Counted from the first letter of the stretch, positions 7,069 to 15,070 are shown. The stretch is 17,490 bases of DNA from CCY15215 sp039194995 (GCA_039194995.1 JBCCVR010000166.1:1-17490), one strand, 5' to 3'. Notes: generated from the letters alone by a model not told the origin. Translations and numbers: made by a program.

Positions 7069-8388
7069 TTAACAAGTGATATTAATCATAGTGTTAGGTT
7101 CTAAAACTTGGAGATGCCAGTTAGTCACTTCTTCTCCCGGTATTAAAATGGGAATGCCCGGGGGAACTTTCTTGATACAGCAACTGCTTGTTTTGCCGAT
7201 CGCATCCCCCAGAGCCAGTGTTTCTTTGGGAGCAAAAAACGCATTTTTGGGCAACATTTTCATTTGAGGACGGCGACACAAGGGAAGATTTCCCCGATCT
7301 GCTTGCACGGGTTTTTCGCCCAGAATGGGAACGAGATTGGCAAAGACTTCGCTGAGATGTTGAAAATGCTGGAGATCGTGATTAAAGGAGAAAATTAATA
7401 AGATTCCTTCCTCCTCTGCATATTCTCCATCAACTCCTCGCTCATACAATAGTTCTTCTAATACCTCTCCCGTTACGCGATCGCTCTGTAAATAAATTTT
7501 CAGGGGATCTCGAACAAGACGATTGTAAGTTAAAACCGACCCATAATTATCTAATTGGGAGCGAAGGCGATCGCATTCCTCAATATTGTTCTCAAATTTG
7601 GATTTTCCTTCTTGAGAAAATCCGTACTCGATCGCATTTTCCAAACTCAACAGAAGCAAATTGCTGCGAGTAGTCGTTTCAAATAAGGGCAACACCCCCA
7701 TAACATCTTCCTGCGTAAACCGCGATCCTTCTGGCAAATGTAACAAAGCAGTTTGTACTAAACTCCCTGCATATTTGTGCATGCTGTGGGTGACGATATC
7801 TGGATGAGCGGCGATCGCGGATTGCCATCGGTCGTCAAGAAAGGGAAAATGACTATCATGCGCTCCATCGATAACCAGTGCGATATTTTGTTGGCGACAA
7901 TAGGCAGCGATCCGGGGCAGATCGAGGGTAATTCCTTCGTAACTGGGATGGGTGAGTAACAAAGCCGAAACATTACTCGCTTCTAAAGCGGCGATCGTTT
8001 CCTCTGTCGTTGGCATCCAAGATCGTGAAGGAATAATATAAGGCTCCAATCCCGCTAAAATAATGCCATTAATGGTTGAAATATGGCTGTTCGCCGCGAT
8101 CGCCACTCGTCGATACCGAGTTCCCAATAAAGCACAAGCCGTTAATACCCCTTGAGTGCCACCTCCAGTAAGAGTAAAAGTATGTTTCGTCCCATACAGT
8201 TGAGATAAATACTTTTCAACTCCCTCCGTGCGGGGACGGGTTAAAAAGGGAACATCATAACGGTATATTTCTTGACTCAAGCGATCGCTCTGACGAGCAA
8301 TTCCTTGATGAGCCGGCGTATAAAGACTAACTTGAATGTTTTGGTTATGAGATTCGATAACCTCATAAGCAGAAGAATGTTGATTCAT
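7069..8388 (-). CDS. PLP enzyme of the Orn/Lys/Arg decarboxylase family, divergent
   Basis: A 439-residue fold-type-I PLP protein. The large domain contains YTPAHQGI (residues 23-30, family TPGHKxG), TGGGTQGVL (74-82, phosphate-binding loop), NSHISTINGIILAG (100-113, with the ring-stacking His102), DGAHDSHF (Asp174, His177), and SMHKYAGSL with the predicted Schiff-base Lys205. The C-terminal domain has NAFFAPKETLAL and PPGIPILIPGE, which are diagnostic of this decarboxylase family. Key motifs deviate from the common forms (PAHQ for PGHK, GGGTQG for NGST-type). It may therefore act on an unusual amino acid rather than Lys, Orn or Arg. The frame extends to 8508, but that would overlap the upstream gene; the ATG at 8388, preceded by GGAT, is chosen. 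It is the second gene of a four-gene unit, a likely amine producer before an oxidase-like protein and an exporter. Confidence 0.88.
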   Translation of the reverse strand: MNQHSSAYEVIESHNQNIQVSLYTPAHQGIARQSDRLSQEIYRYDVPFLTRPRTEGVEKYLSQLYGTKHTFTLTGGGTQGVLTACALLGTRYRRVAIAANSHISTINGIILAGLEPYIIPSRSWMPTTEETIAALEASNVSALLLTHPSYEGITLDLPRIAAYCRQQNIALVIDGAHDSHFPFLDDRWQSAIAAHPDIVTHSMHKYAGSLVQTALLHLPEGSRFTQEDVMGVLPLFETTTRSNLLLLSLENAIEYGFSQEGKSKFENNIEECDRLRSQLDNYGSVLTYNRLVRDPLKIYLQSDRVTGEVLEELLYERGVDGEYAEEEGILLIFSFNHDLQHFQHLSEVFANLVPILGEKPVQADRGNLPLCRRPQMKMLPKNAFFAPKETLALGDAIGKTSSCCIKKVPPGIPILIPGEEVTNWHLQVLEPNTMINITC

Positions 8389-8446
8389 CGCTATCCAAAC
8401 TGAGATGTGCTGTATTGGGTACGGATTACGATTGGATTTTGTCCTC

Positions 8447-9757
8447 CTAGAGAAAGATGGGTTGCAGTTCGGATAAGGGGCGTTGCGTTGCTTCTGGTAC
8501 GATACCATTTCGCAATGCTAAGAGTAAACCGGCCGCTTCCATATAACTATTCACTGTATATATCTTGCGTTTCTTGCTATCAATTTGCAAGCATTCCGGC
8601 GTAATGTTGTATTGGGTTGGATTTTTGACGAGAATAATGGGAATATTTTGATCTAAACTGGCGAAGAAAGGAATATTTCCCACTGTTGTTTCTGGCATTA
8701 CAACTGCTGAAATATTTTCTACTCCAATTCGTTGTCCGCCTTCTGGGGTAGGAGCATCGATAGGAGCGAGACGAGGGGAATTAACCAATCCTGTTAAAGG
8801 CGAACAGGAATAAGCACTAGAAATTAATTCCGCCCCATCTCGCGGATCTGATAGGGTTCCAAATGAAGTATGCTCCCATTCCATTAATAAAGGTGCATGA
8901 GCGGCAGTAAAGGGGTAAAAATTCGTCGTCATGTGGGTGAGAATTGCCTCAGCACCGCCCCAAGGATTGGGGATTTCTTCTCCTGCATAATATCGCTGGC
9001 GAATTTCATCTTCAACTTGCAACGTTGTAATGAGAGCAACTGCACGAGTTTCTGTGGTTTTAACGATATCCAAAGCCCGCATTAATTCATCAATGCCTTC
9101 ATTAAATTGTCCGGAAGCATTGCCATATTCGGAATAAGTACATTTCGTTTCAATGGGGCTGCTCGTGACAATGACAGGATCGATATTAACGCCCTTTACG
9201 GTTCGCAAACCATTCAAAGCGTTTAAGATATTATTTAAAAAGCGTTCTTCGCGAGGTTTTTCGATAATTGCCGCAACACTGGTTTGTTTTTCGGGGAGTA
9301 ATGCTAAATTGCCGAGTATGAGTTGACAAATTAAATTTCCTTCAAGGTACAGAACATTTTCTTTGGCATAGTACAAATCGGAAGCCGTGACGGCATTCGG
9401 ATTAGTAATTAAGTAATCGCAAGCCGAGGCCAAAAGATTAGTACTGGGGGTTGCATCGCCCGCAAATCCACCGATTTCGGCTCGAACCCCCGTGGGAATA
9501 ATACTCACTGCTACAAACGGTTTATTCGCAGCGTGCTGCCGAAGATTTATTTTCAGTAATGACGGCCAAACTGTTGGTTTCTCCGTTCGCAGAAAGCTAC
9601 ATTCAAAAGTAAGATTATCTTCTTTCGCTGAAGTGACAATCAAACGAATTGGCGTTCCCGGTAAAGGAAGTTCTTCAATTTGACGGCTGAGTTGATGCCA
9701 CGTCCGATTTTGCGGAGAACACTCGATCGTAAAGTCTTTTGTGAATATTTCTGACAT
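8447..9757 (-). CDS. DUF3326 family protein
   Basis: A 436-residue, probably cytoplasmic protein that I assign to DUF3326, a family of unknown function shared by cyanobacteria and some other lineages. Characteristic stretches are IPTGVRAEIGGFAGDATPSTN (from about residue 85), LITNPNAVTASDLYYAKENVLYLEG (about 115-140), NPWGGAEAILTH near 265, and the C-terminal SYMEAAGLLLALRNG. There is no signal peptide or membrane helix. A GTG at 9775 is also in frame, but the ATG at 9757 is preferred: a strong promoter at 9792-9821 predicts a transcript start near 9785, leaving a leader of about 28 bases for the ATG but only about 10 for the GTG. It heads the four-gene unit, 58 bases before the PLP enzyme gene. 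The family assignment is from memory of its sequence; its biochemical role is unknown. Confidence 0.8.
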   Translation of the reverse strand: MSEIFTKDFTIECSPQNRTWHQLSRQIEELPLPGTPIRLIVTSAKEDNLTFECSFLRTEKPTVWPSLLKINLRQHAANKPFVAVSIIPTGVRAEIGGFAGDATPSTNLLASACDYLITNPNAVTASDLYYAKENVLYLEGNLICQLILGNLALLPEKQTSVAAIIEKPREERFLNNILNALNGLRTVKGVNIDPVIVTSSPIETKCTYSEYGNASGQFNEGIDELMRALDIVKTTETRAVALITTLQVEDEIRQRYYAGEEIPNPWGGAEAILTHMTTNFYPFTAAHAPLLMEWEHTSFGTLSDPRDGAELISSAYSCSPLTGLVNSPRLAPIDAPTPEGGQRIGVENISAVVMPETTVGNIPFFASLDQNIPIILVKNPTQYNITPECLQIDSKKRKIYTVNSYMEAAGLLLALRNGIVPEATQRPLSELQPIFL

Positions 9758-9791
9758 TACCTGTTTAGAAACCACAGTGAGAATTGGACGA

Positions 9792-9821
9792 TTAATAACA
9801 TGAAATTGTCAGGAGTGTCAA
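9792..9821 (-). promoter_or_regulatory. Sigma-70-type promoter for the four-gene unit
   Basis: Read on the minus strand, a perfect -35 TTGACA (plus coordinates 9816-9821) is followed after 18 bases by the -10 TATTAA (9792-9797). A TG dinucleotide one base upstream of the -10 gives an extended -10. The T-rich sequence upstream of the -35 resembles an UP element. The predicted start near 9785 lies 28 bases before the ATG of the DUF3326 gene. No other comparable promoter was noticed in the gaps between the four genes. Confidence 0.6.
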
Positions 9822-9944
9822 TAAAAAAGATTGTTGTTTTGGTGGCAATTATTTTTAGCGATCGCAGTCACAAAAATCATCGATCGCGATCTCTTGACAT
9901 TTGCGCAATCGAAGTTGTGAGTTGTCTTTCTCGCGATCGCAATC

Positions 9945-11828
9945 TTATCTCGCCAACAAAGATTCCGGATCTTTCTCCAACTTCTTTTCTAATAACAAAT
10001 AAGCCTGCATTTTGCCATTCCCTTTCACATCGATCGCCCCCCGTTCGGCAAACAAGAACTTATCGTGCAAGCGATAGTAGGTCGCCTCCGTCACTTGAAT
10101 GCACCCCGGCACCCCTTGGGATTCCATGCGCGAGGCAATATTCACCGTATCCCCCCACAAATCGTAACTAAAGCGCTTCAAGCCGATCACGCCTCCTACC
10201 ACCGGACCCGTATGAATGCCCACCCGTAGGGCAAACGATCTCTGACTTTCTAAACCGATGAGGCGAATTTCTCGCTGCATAGCCAGCGCCAGATCCGCGA
10301 TCGCCTCGATATGACTGTCTTGAGCCACGGGAATGCCCCCCACGACCATATAGGCATCGCCGATGGTTTTGATCTTTTCCAGTCCGTATTGTTCCGCCAA
10401 GGAGTCAAAAGCCGAGAAAATCTCGTTCAGGATGTTCACGAGTTCCACCGGAGGGATGCGAGAGGCGAGGGAAGTAAACCCCACCAGATCGGCAAAGAGA
10501 ACCGTTGCCTCGGAAAAACTCTCCGCGATCGTCTCCTGTCCTGCCTTTAACTGTTCCGCTACCCGTTGGGGCAAGATATTAAGTAGCAAATCCTCGGATT
10601 TTTTGCGCTCGTCCTGCAATTGCAAGATCTTGTCCTGCATTCCAGCCGTCATTTGATTGAAAGAATGGGCGAGTTTGCCCACCTCATCTTGAGTAAGGAC
10701 GGGGGCTTCGAGGGAGAGATCGCCTTGAGAAACTTTGACGGCAACATCAGCGATCGCCAATATCGGTCTAGCGATTTGTTTGGCCAAAAGATAAACAATT
10801 GCTGCCAAAAATAGCGCTAAAATCGACCCAGAAATGACGATCGCCCAAGCCAACCGACGCGCCGGCGCAAAAGCCTCCTCTTGTTGAACCTCCACTAATA
10901 GAGCCAACTCTCGCGCTTCCATCCACCGATAAACGCCAATAGCGGGAATACCTGCATAGTTGCGATACAAGCCCCGGCCGTCTTCTTCTTGTAGAGCCGC
11001 GTCAATGCCTTTAGAGTGAACGCCTTTGGGATATTCTTCCCGCCCAAAGCGATCGGCAGAAACAAATAAATTAAAGCGATCGACGAGGTAAGATTCGCCA
11101 CTTTCCCCCAACCCCGTGCGCTCGAAAATAATCCCATCCATTTTTTCGAGATCTAACTGAGCCGCCAAAACCCCCACCTGTTGCCCTTGGCTGTCGGTGA
11201 GGGGAGTGGCAATGGTCATGGCGGGCTTTCCCGTAGCCGAAGAGGGATAAACATTCTGTACGAAAGTTTTCCGACGGCCTTCGGTAAAATAACGGTCTTT
11301 AACGCGATATTGTCCTTCGCGATCGCGCTCGGTAGAAATTAAAATTTGGCCGCCAACATCACTTAAGATAAATAGTTCTAAAAACTCTGGTTTGGTGGCA
11401 AGAACCGAGTCTAAATATTCGTGTAGAGTTTCCCGCTCGGGATCGTCTTTTCCCGATGTCAGCAAATTTCCGGCCAGATCCTGAATTTCCGGGACGCGAG
11501 CCAGAGAAGCAACAGCATTGCGCTGATTATCCACCCAAAGATTTAAGGCTTCTTCCTTTAACGTTGCGGTCACTTCCAACCGTTCAAAGACTAATTTTTC
11601 AATTTCGGCTCTCCCGCGAAAAAAAGCGATCGCTCCCGCACTGGAAACCGTGACCAAGGACAGGAGAGAAAAGGCACCGATCAGCCTTGACATGAGGCTT
11701 TGCTTCCAAAATTTCATAGATTTGGCCTTTGTGCTTTTCCGCGAGACTTTCCAATTATAATCCTGAAAATTTGCGATGGGAGAATTATTCCCGCCTTCGC
11801 CATGAGAACCAAAATTAAAACCAAACAT
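9945..11828 (-). CDS. Transmembrane adenylate cyclase (dCache-HAMP-class III)
   Basis: A 627-residue inner-membrane receptor cyclase predicted to make cAMP. It has a transmembrane helix at about 48-70, a periplasmic dCache-type sensor at about 75-325 (FILSDVGGQIL, KDRYFTEG, IATPLTDSQGQQVGVLAAQLDL), a second helix at 327-349, HAMP at about 350-402, a linker helix (SEDLLLNILPQRVAEQLKAG), and a class III catalytic domain at about 435-615. Catalytic residues are present: metal-binding Asp447 (FADLVGFT) and Asp491 (GDAYM), and transition-state Asn563 and Arg567 (NIASRMES). Substrate-selecting positions are Lys487 and Asp556, the adenylate pattern; guanylate cyclases have Glu and Cys there. The ATG at 11828 abuts the stop of the upstream binding-protein gene, implying translational coupling. 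An internal ATG at 11717, with AAAGG eight bases upstream, would remove 37 polar residues. The position after two binding-protein genes suggests that ligand occupancy controls cAMP output. Confidence 0.93.
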   Translation of the reverse strand: MFGFNFGSHGEGGNNSPIANFQDYNWKVSRKSTKAKSMKFWKQSLMSRLIGAFSLLSLVTVSSAGAIAFFRGRAEIEKLVFERLEVTATLKEEALNLWVDNQRNAVASLARVPEIQDLAGNLLTSGKDDPERETLHEYLDSVLATKPEFLELFILSDVGGQILISTERDREGQYRVKDRYFTEGRRKTFVQNVYPSSATGKPAMTIATPLTDSQGQQVGVLAAQLDLEKMDGIIFERTGLGESGESYLVDRFNLFVSADRFGREEYPKGVHSKGIDAALQEEDGRGLYRNYAGIPAIGVYRWMEARELALLVEVQQEEAFAPARRLAWAIVISGSILALFLAAIVYLLAKQIARPILAIADVAVKVSQGDLSLEAPVLTQDEVGKLAHSFNQMTAGMQDKILQLQDERKKSEDLLLNILPQRVAEQLKAGQETIAESFSEATVLFADLVGFTSLASRIPPVELVNILNEIFSAFDSLAEQYGLEKIKTIGDAYMVVGGIPVAQDSHIEAIADLALAMQREIRLIGLESQRSFALRVGIHTGPVVGGVIGLKRFSYDLWGDTVNIASRMESQGVPGCIQVTEATYYRLHDKFLFAERGAIDVKGNGKMQAYLLLEKKLEKDPESLLAR

Positions 11829-13004
11829 TTAAGGAATGATTTCGGGTTCTATACTCTTATAAATAATGGCTTGTCCTCCTTGAAACTGCATTATTAAAAT
11901 ACTTCTATCGGGATCGCCGTTATCCGGATAAATTATCCTGCCGCTAACACCTCCATATTGTTGAATTTTTGTCAATCCTTGACGAATTGATTCCGGATCG
12001 GTTCTGCCGCCAGACTCGATCGCTTGAAAAATCAAACCGATGGCATCGTAAGTTAAAGCCGCAACGGTTGAGGGAGTTTCCTGATAAGCCTCGCGATAAG
12101 CGGCAACAAAGGCTTGGGTTTTCGGATTCTCTAATTCCGAACTCCACAGATCGGTAAAAAAAGATCCCTCTAAAATCAGGCGATCGCGCTCATCCAAAGC
12201 CGACCAAGTTTCGCACCCCAATATTTCAATATCCCGGCCGGGTTGGATGCCCAGTTCTTGCATTTGTTTAAGTTGTTGACTAATTTCAACGGGATAGTTA
12301 GGTAAAAATAAAAGTTTGGCACCGCTCTCGCGAATGCGCTCGAGTTGCGGAATAAAATCGGTTTCATCCGTCGTAAACGATTCAAAAGCCACAATTTTCC
12401 CGCCCAATTTCTCAAATTCTTGTTGGAAAAACTCGGCCAAGCCGCGATTGTATTCGCTGGCAATATCGTATAAAACGGCTGCTCTCGTGTAGTTTAATTC
12501 TGTCCGCACCCAGTTCGCCAAAACTTTCCCCACAAAATCATCGGTATAGATGACGCGAAAAATATAGTCTTTACCCGCCGTGGTTTCGGGATTGGTTGAC
12601 CAGTTACTAATCGCCGGAATCCGGGCCTCTTCAGCAACGCGAGCGACGGGAATGGCAATCCGGCTCAGGGATAGCCCCGCTAACGCCGAGACGTTATCTT
12701 GATAGATTAATTTGCGCGCCGCCGCGATCGCAATATCGGGAGTATCCCCGTCATCTTCAATAAAGAGTTTAACTTTTTGCTGGCGATCGCCTACCCTGAG
12801 TCCCCCCGATAAATTTGCTTCTCGGGCGGCCAGTTCTGCGGCTCGTACTGCATCTTTCCCAGCAGTATCGGCGAGTTCCCCGGTTAACGGTAGGAGCAAG
12901 CCGATGGGAATTTCTGCGGTTTCAGCAGGCGCAAAGAAACAAGCAACGGGGAAAATAACCAAGAGAAAACTCGCGATCGCTATCCCTAAAAATTTTCCGT
13001 ACAT
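11829..13004 (-). CDS. Type I periplasmic binding protein, Leu/Ile/Val-binding family (second paralog)
   Basis: A 391-residue exported solute-binding protein of the branched-chain amino acid/amide group (Peripla_BP_6). The N terminus is a hydrophobic signal sequence ending in FPVAC at residues 18-22; the lipobox is imperfect because of the Pro, so it may be a lipoprotein or simply anchored or cleaved. The mature domain starts with IPIGLLLPLTGELADTAGKDA, the family's first strand and loop. The pocket region LSLSRIAIPVARVAEEARIPAISNWSTNPETT has Ser/Thr residues where LivJ-type proteins hold the amino-acid backbone. It is clearly paralogous to the upstream gene: both carry ERIRES-x-A, FLPNY, EISQQ and QELG. 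It lies 44 bases after that gene and directly abuts the cyclase start. No permease or ATPase gene is adjacent. An amino-acid-like ligand is likely; its identity is unknown. Confidence 0.93.
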   Translation of the reverse strand: MYGKFLGIAIASFLLVIFPVACFFAPAETAEIPIGLLLPLTGELADTAGKDAVRAAELAAREANLSGGLRVGDRQQKVKLFIEDDGDTPDIAIAAARKLIYQDNVSALAGLSLSRIAIPVARVAEEARIPAISNWSTNPETTAGKDYIFRVIYTDDFVGKVLANWVRTELNYTRAAVLYDIASEYNRGLAEFFQQEFEKLGGKIVAFESFTTDETDFIPQLERIRESGAKLLFLPNYPVEISQQLKQMQELGIQPGRDIEILGCETWSALDERDRLILEGSFFTDLWSSELENPKTQAFVAAYREAYQETPSTVAALTYDAIGLIFQAIESGGRTDPESIRQGLTKIQQYGGVSGRIIYPDNGDPDRSILIMQFQGGQAIIYKSIEPEIIP

Positions 13005-13048
13005 AAATTTTACAAACAGGAATAATCTCTATTGTGACAAGCTAATGT

Positions 13049-14218
13049 TTAATCGGGATCGATTTGTTTGTAAAATTCCAACCGATTGTTTTTAATTTGT
13101 AAGATCGCCAAACTTTTGACGGGATCGCCGCTCCCTTGATAGGAAATACTTCCCGTTGCCCCGCGATAATCTTGCAAGTCTGCCAATCCCTCCCGAATCG
13201 ATTCCGAGTCTACTTTTCCCTGCTGTTGAATCAGATCTAAAATCAAATTGACGGCATCGTAAGTCAGGGCAGTATGACTATTAGGCGGTTCTGTATAAGT
13301 TTGATAGTAGCGTTCCAGAAACTTTTGGTTTTCCTGATTGGGTAGATCTGCCGTCCAAACTTCTGCAAAAAATGCACCATCTAAATCTTGATAATTTTCC
13401 TCGAGTAAAGATCCCCAAGAATCTGCCCCTATCAGCGCCACATCTAAGCCGAGTTCTTGAATTTGTCGAGCTTGTTGGGAAATTTCTTCGGCGTAGTTGG
13501 GCAAAAAGATTAATTCGGCTTCGCTCTCGCGAATTCTTTCTAAAGGTGCTTGAAAATCTTGAACATCGGTGGTGTACGCTTCAAAGGCGACGATACTCCC
13601 TCCCAAATCCTCGAATTCTTGTTGGAAAATTTCAGCTAAATAGCGACTGTAATCCGTAGCCACATCATAAAGAACCGCGGCCTTTTCTATCTCTAAATTC
13701 TGTTTTGAAAACCGAGCGATCGCAATTCCTTGCAATTCATCGGTATAAATGGCGCGAAAAACATATTCTTTATTAGCAGTGGTTTGGGGATTGGTGGATT
13801 TGGTACTAATCGTGGGGATTTGGGCGCGTTCGGCGACGGCTGCGACAGGAATAGCACTACGGCTGCGAGGAGGGCCGACAATCGCAATCACTTTCTCTTG
13901 ATTGATTAACTCATTGGCAACGGCGACGGCTTCATCGGGATTGTCGCGGTCGTCTTTGACAATTAAAGAGATGGTGTAGGACGTGCCATCAATTTCTAAA
14001 CCCCCATTTTCATTGATGGGTTGAATGGCGAGTTTTGCGCCCCGTTCCGTGGGATTGCCCGTTGTGTCTGCCGCATCCCCGTTAAAAGGAGCAATTAAAC
14101 CAATGCGAATTTCCGACGATTCGATCGCCGTTTGGCCGCAGTTTGCCAGCACAATTACCAGCAAGCAACTCAGACAAACGAGCAGAAATGACTTTTTATA
14201 CTGACAAAAATTAAACAT
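13049..14218 (-). CDS. Type I periplasmic binding protein, Leu/Ile/Val-binding family (first paralog)
   Basis: A 389-residue exported solute-binding protein of the same family. The signal sequence is long and hydrophobic (FLLVCLSCLLVIVLANCG) with a lipobox-like LANC ending at Cys27, so it is probably a lipoprotein although Asn at -1 is atypical. The mature chain begins IRIGLIAPFNGDAADTTGN. The pocket segment GPPRSRSAIPVAAVAERAQIPTISTKSTNPQTT aligns with its paralog, with differences at likely ligand contacts (PPRS versus LSLS, TKS versus NWS); the two may therefore bind different ligands. It is the first gene of a three-gene unit ending in an adenylate cyclase. Tandem duplication is the obvious origin of the pair. 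The absence of livHMGF-type genes argues for sensing rather than uptake, unless the transporter is encoded elsewhere. Confidence 0.93.
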   Translation of the reverse strand: MFNFCQYKKSFLLVCLSCLLVIVLANCGQTAIESSEIRIGLIAPFNGDAADTTGNPTERGAKLAIQPINENGGLEIDGTSYTISLIVKDDRDNPDEAVAVANELINQEKVIAIVGPPRSRSAIPVAAVAERAQIPTISTKSTNPQTTANKEYVFRAIYTDELQGIAIARFSKQNLEIEKAAVLYDVATDYSRYLAEIFQQEFEDLGGSIVAFEAYTTDVQDFQAPLERIRESEAELIFLPNYAEEISQQARQIQELGLDVALIGADSWGSLLEENYQDLDGAFFAEVWTADLPNQENQKFLERYYQTYTEPPNSHTALTYDAVNLILDLIQQQGKVDSESIREGLADLQDYRGATGSISYQGSGDPVKSLAILQIKNNRLEFYKQIDPD

Positions 14219-14261
14219 TAAATTTTTGCGATCGCGCTATGGAGACAAGATTTGAACTACT

Positions 14262-14289
14262 ATCTTAACGCGAGGCTCAATTAAAACAA
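14262..14289 (-). promoter_or_regulatory. Weak candidate promoter for the binding-protein/cyclase unit
   Basis: On the minus strand TTGTTT (14284-14289) and TAAGAT (14262-14267) are separated by 16 bases and lie 44-71 bases before the first binding-protein start. Each box matches consensus only partly (three and four of six). A HIP1 site lies in the leader. Confidence 0.25.
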
Positions 14290-14323
14290 TTTCTCTCTAG
14301 CGATCGCAATAATATTGACAGAA

Positions 14324-15070
14324 TTAACGCCCCACCAAGGACTCGAGCAAAGGCACGTCTACATATTGACGATCGCCCACTCCCCCTCGCAATGATAAAA
14401 AAGGGCGATCGGGTTCTCCCAAACCATTAAGAATCAGCGTTGCTTGAGAGAAATTTTGACTTTTGGTGTAGTTATTCGCCGTAATAATCGTTTTTAAGTT
14501 TGCCCCCACAGCCGCTTGCAAACCCGCTTCCGAGTCTTCGATCGCAATACATTCTGATGGCTCTAAATTTAACTGTTCGAGGACGTAGCGATAGATATCG
14601 GGGGCGGGTTTCTTGCTTGTCACGATATCGCCGGCGGCGATCGCTTCAAACCAGTCGGGATCGAGGGTACTCTGGAGAAGTGCGAGGGTCGTGGGATAAG
14701 CACTGGTGGTCGCGATCGCTAGACGCAAGCCGCGATCGCGAGCCTCGTCGATCAAGCGCTTAATCCCTGAACGCAAGGGTAATTCTCCCTTTCTTAAAAG
14801 ATTTTGATACTGTTGCGTTTTATTCAGATGCAACGTGGCGATAAATTCATCGAAGCGATCGGGAGTCTGAAAGTCCTTACAAAAATATTGGATATAAAAG
14901 CGAATTCGCTCTTTTCCGCCGGCAACGGGGAGCAGTTGACCGTAAAATTCCCGAGACCAGTGCCAGTCCAATCCGGCCTCCGTAAAAGCACGGTTAAAAG
15001 CAAGGCGATGCCCATCGCGTTCGGTTTCTGCTAAAGTGCCATCAACATCAAAAATGAGTGCTTTTAACAT
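14324..15070 (-). CDS. HAD-IA family phosphatase, CbbY-like
   Basis: A 248-residue cytoplasmic HAD-superfamily hydrolase. All four motifs are present: I, IFDVDGTLAETE (nucleophile Asp8, acid/base Asp10); II, IATTSAYP (Thr121/Thr122); III, the lysine in TSKKPAPDIY (153-154); IV, CIAIEDSEAGLQAA (Glu178, Asp179). A helical cap domain occupies about residues 15-85. The AETE and GGKERIRFYI segments match the CbbY group, whose studied plastid and Rhodobacter members dephosphorylate xylulose-1,5-bisphosphate, a misfire product and inhibitor of Rubisco. That role is plausible in a cyanobacterium but is inferred from family resemblance. The gene is divergent from a small exported protein gene. On the minus strand TAAAAT, about 20 bases before the ATG (15090-15095), is a possible -10. 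Confidence 0.92.
   Translation of the reverse strand: MLKALIFDVDGTLAETERDGHRLAFNRAFTEAGLDWHWSREFYGQLLPVAGGKERIRFYIQYFCKDFQTPDRFDEFIATLHLNKTQQYQNLLRKGELPLRSGIKRLIDEARDRGLRLAIATTSAYPTTLALLQSTLDPDWFEAIAAGDIVTSKKPAPDIYRYVLEQLNLEPSECIAIEDSEAGLQAAVGANLKTIITANNYTKSQNFSQATLILNGLGEPDRPFLSLRGGVGDRQYVDVPLLESLVGR

Noticed and set aside
8389..8508. Extended N terminus of the PLP decarboxylase-like protein
   Set aside because: It would overlap the end of the upstream gene by about 60 bases and adds a basic stretch unlike the family; the ATG at 8388 gives the normal start.
9800..10171. Plus-strand frame of 123 codons beginning MKLSGVSIKK
   Set aside because: Most of it is antisense to the conserved cyclase catalytic domain, it overlaps the opposing promoter, and its sequence has no domain-like pattern.
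9945..11828. Guanylate cyclase
   Set aside because: The substrate-selecting residues are Lys487 and Asp556, the adenylate pattern, not Glu and Cys.
11829..14218. Branched-chain amino acid ABC transporter operon
   Set aside because: Only binding-protein genes are present; no permease or ATPase gene lies on either side, and the unit ends in a cyclase.
14311..14323. Plus-strand TTGACA as a promoter -35
   Set aside because: It points into the 3' end of the oppositely oriented HAD gene, with no plus-strand gene to serve.
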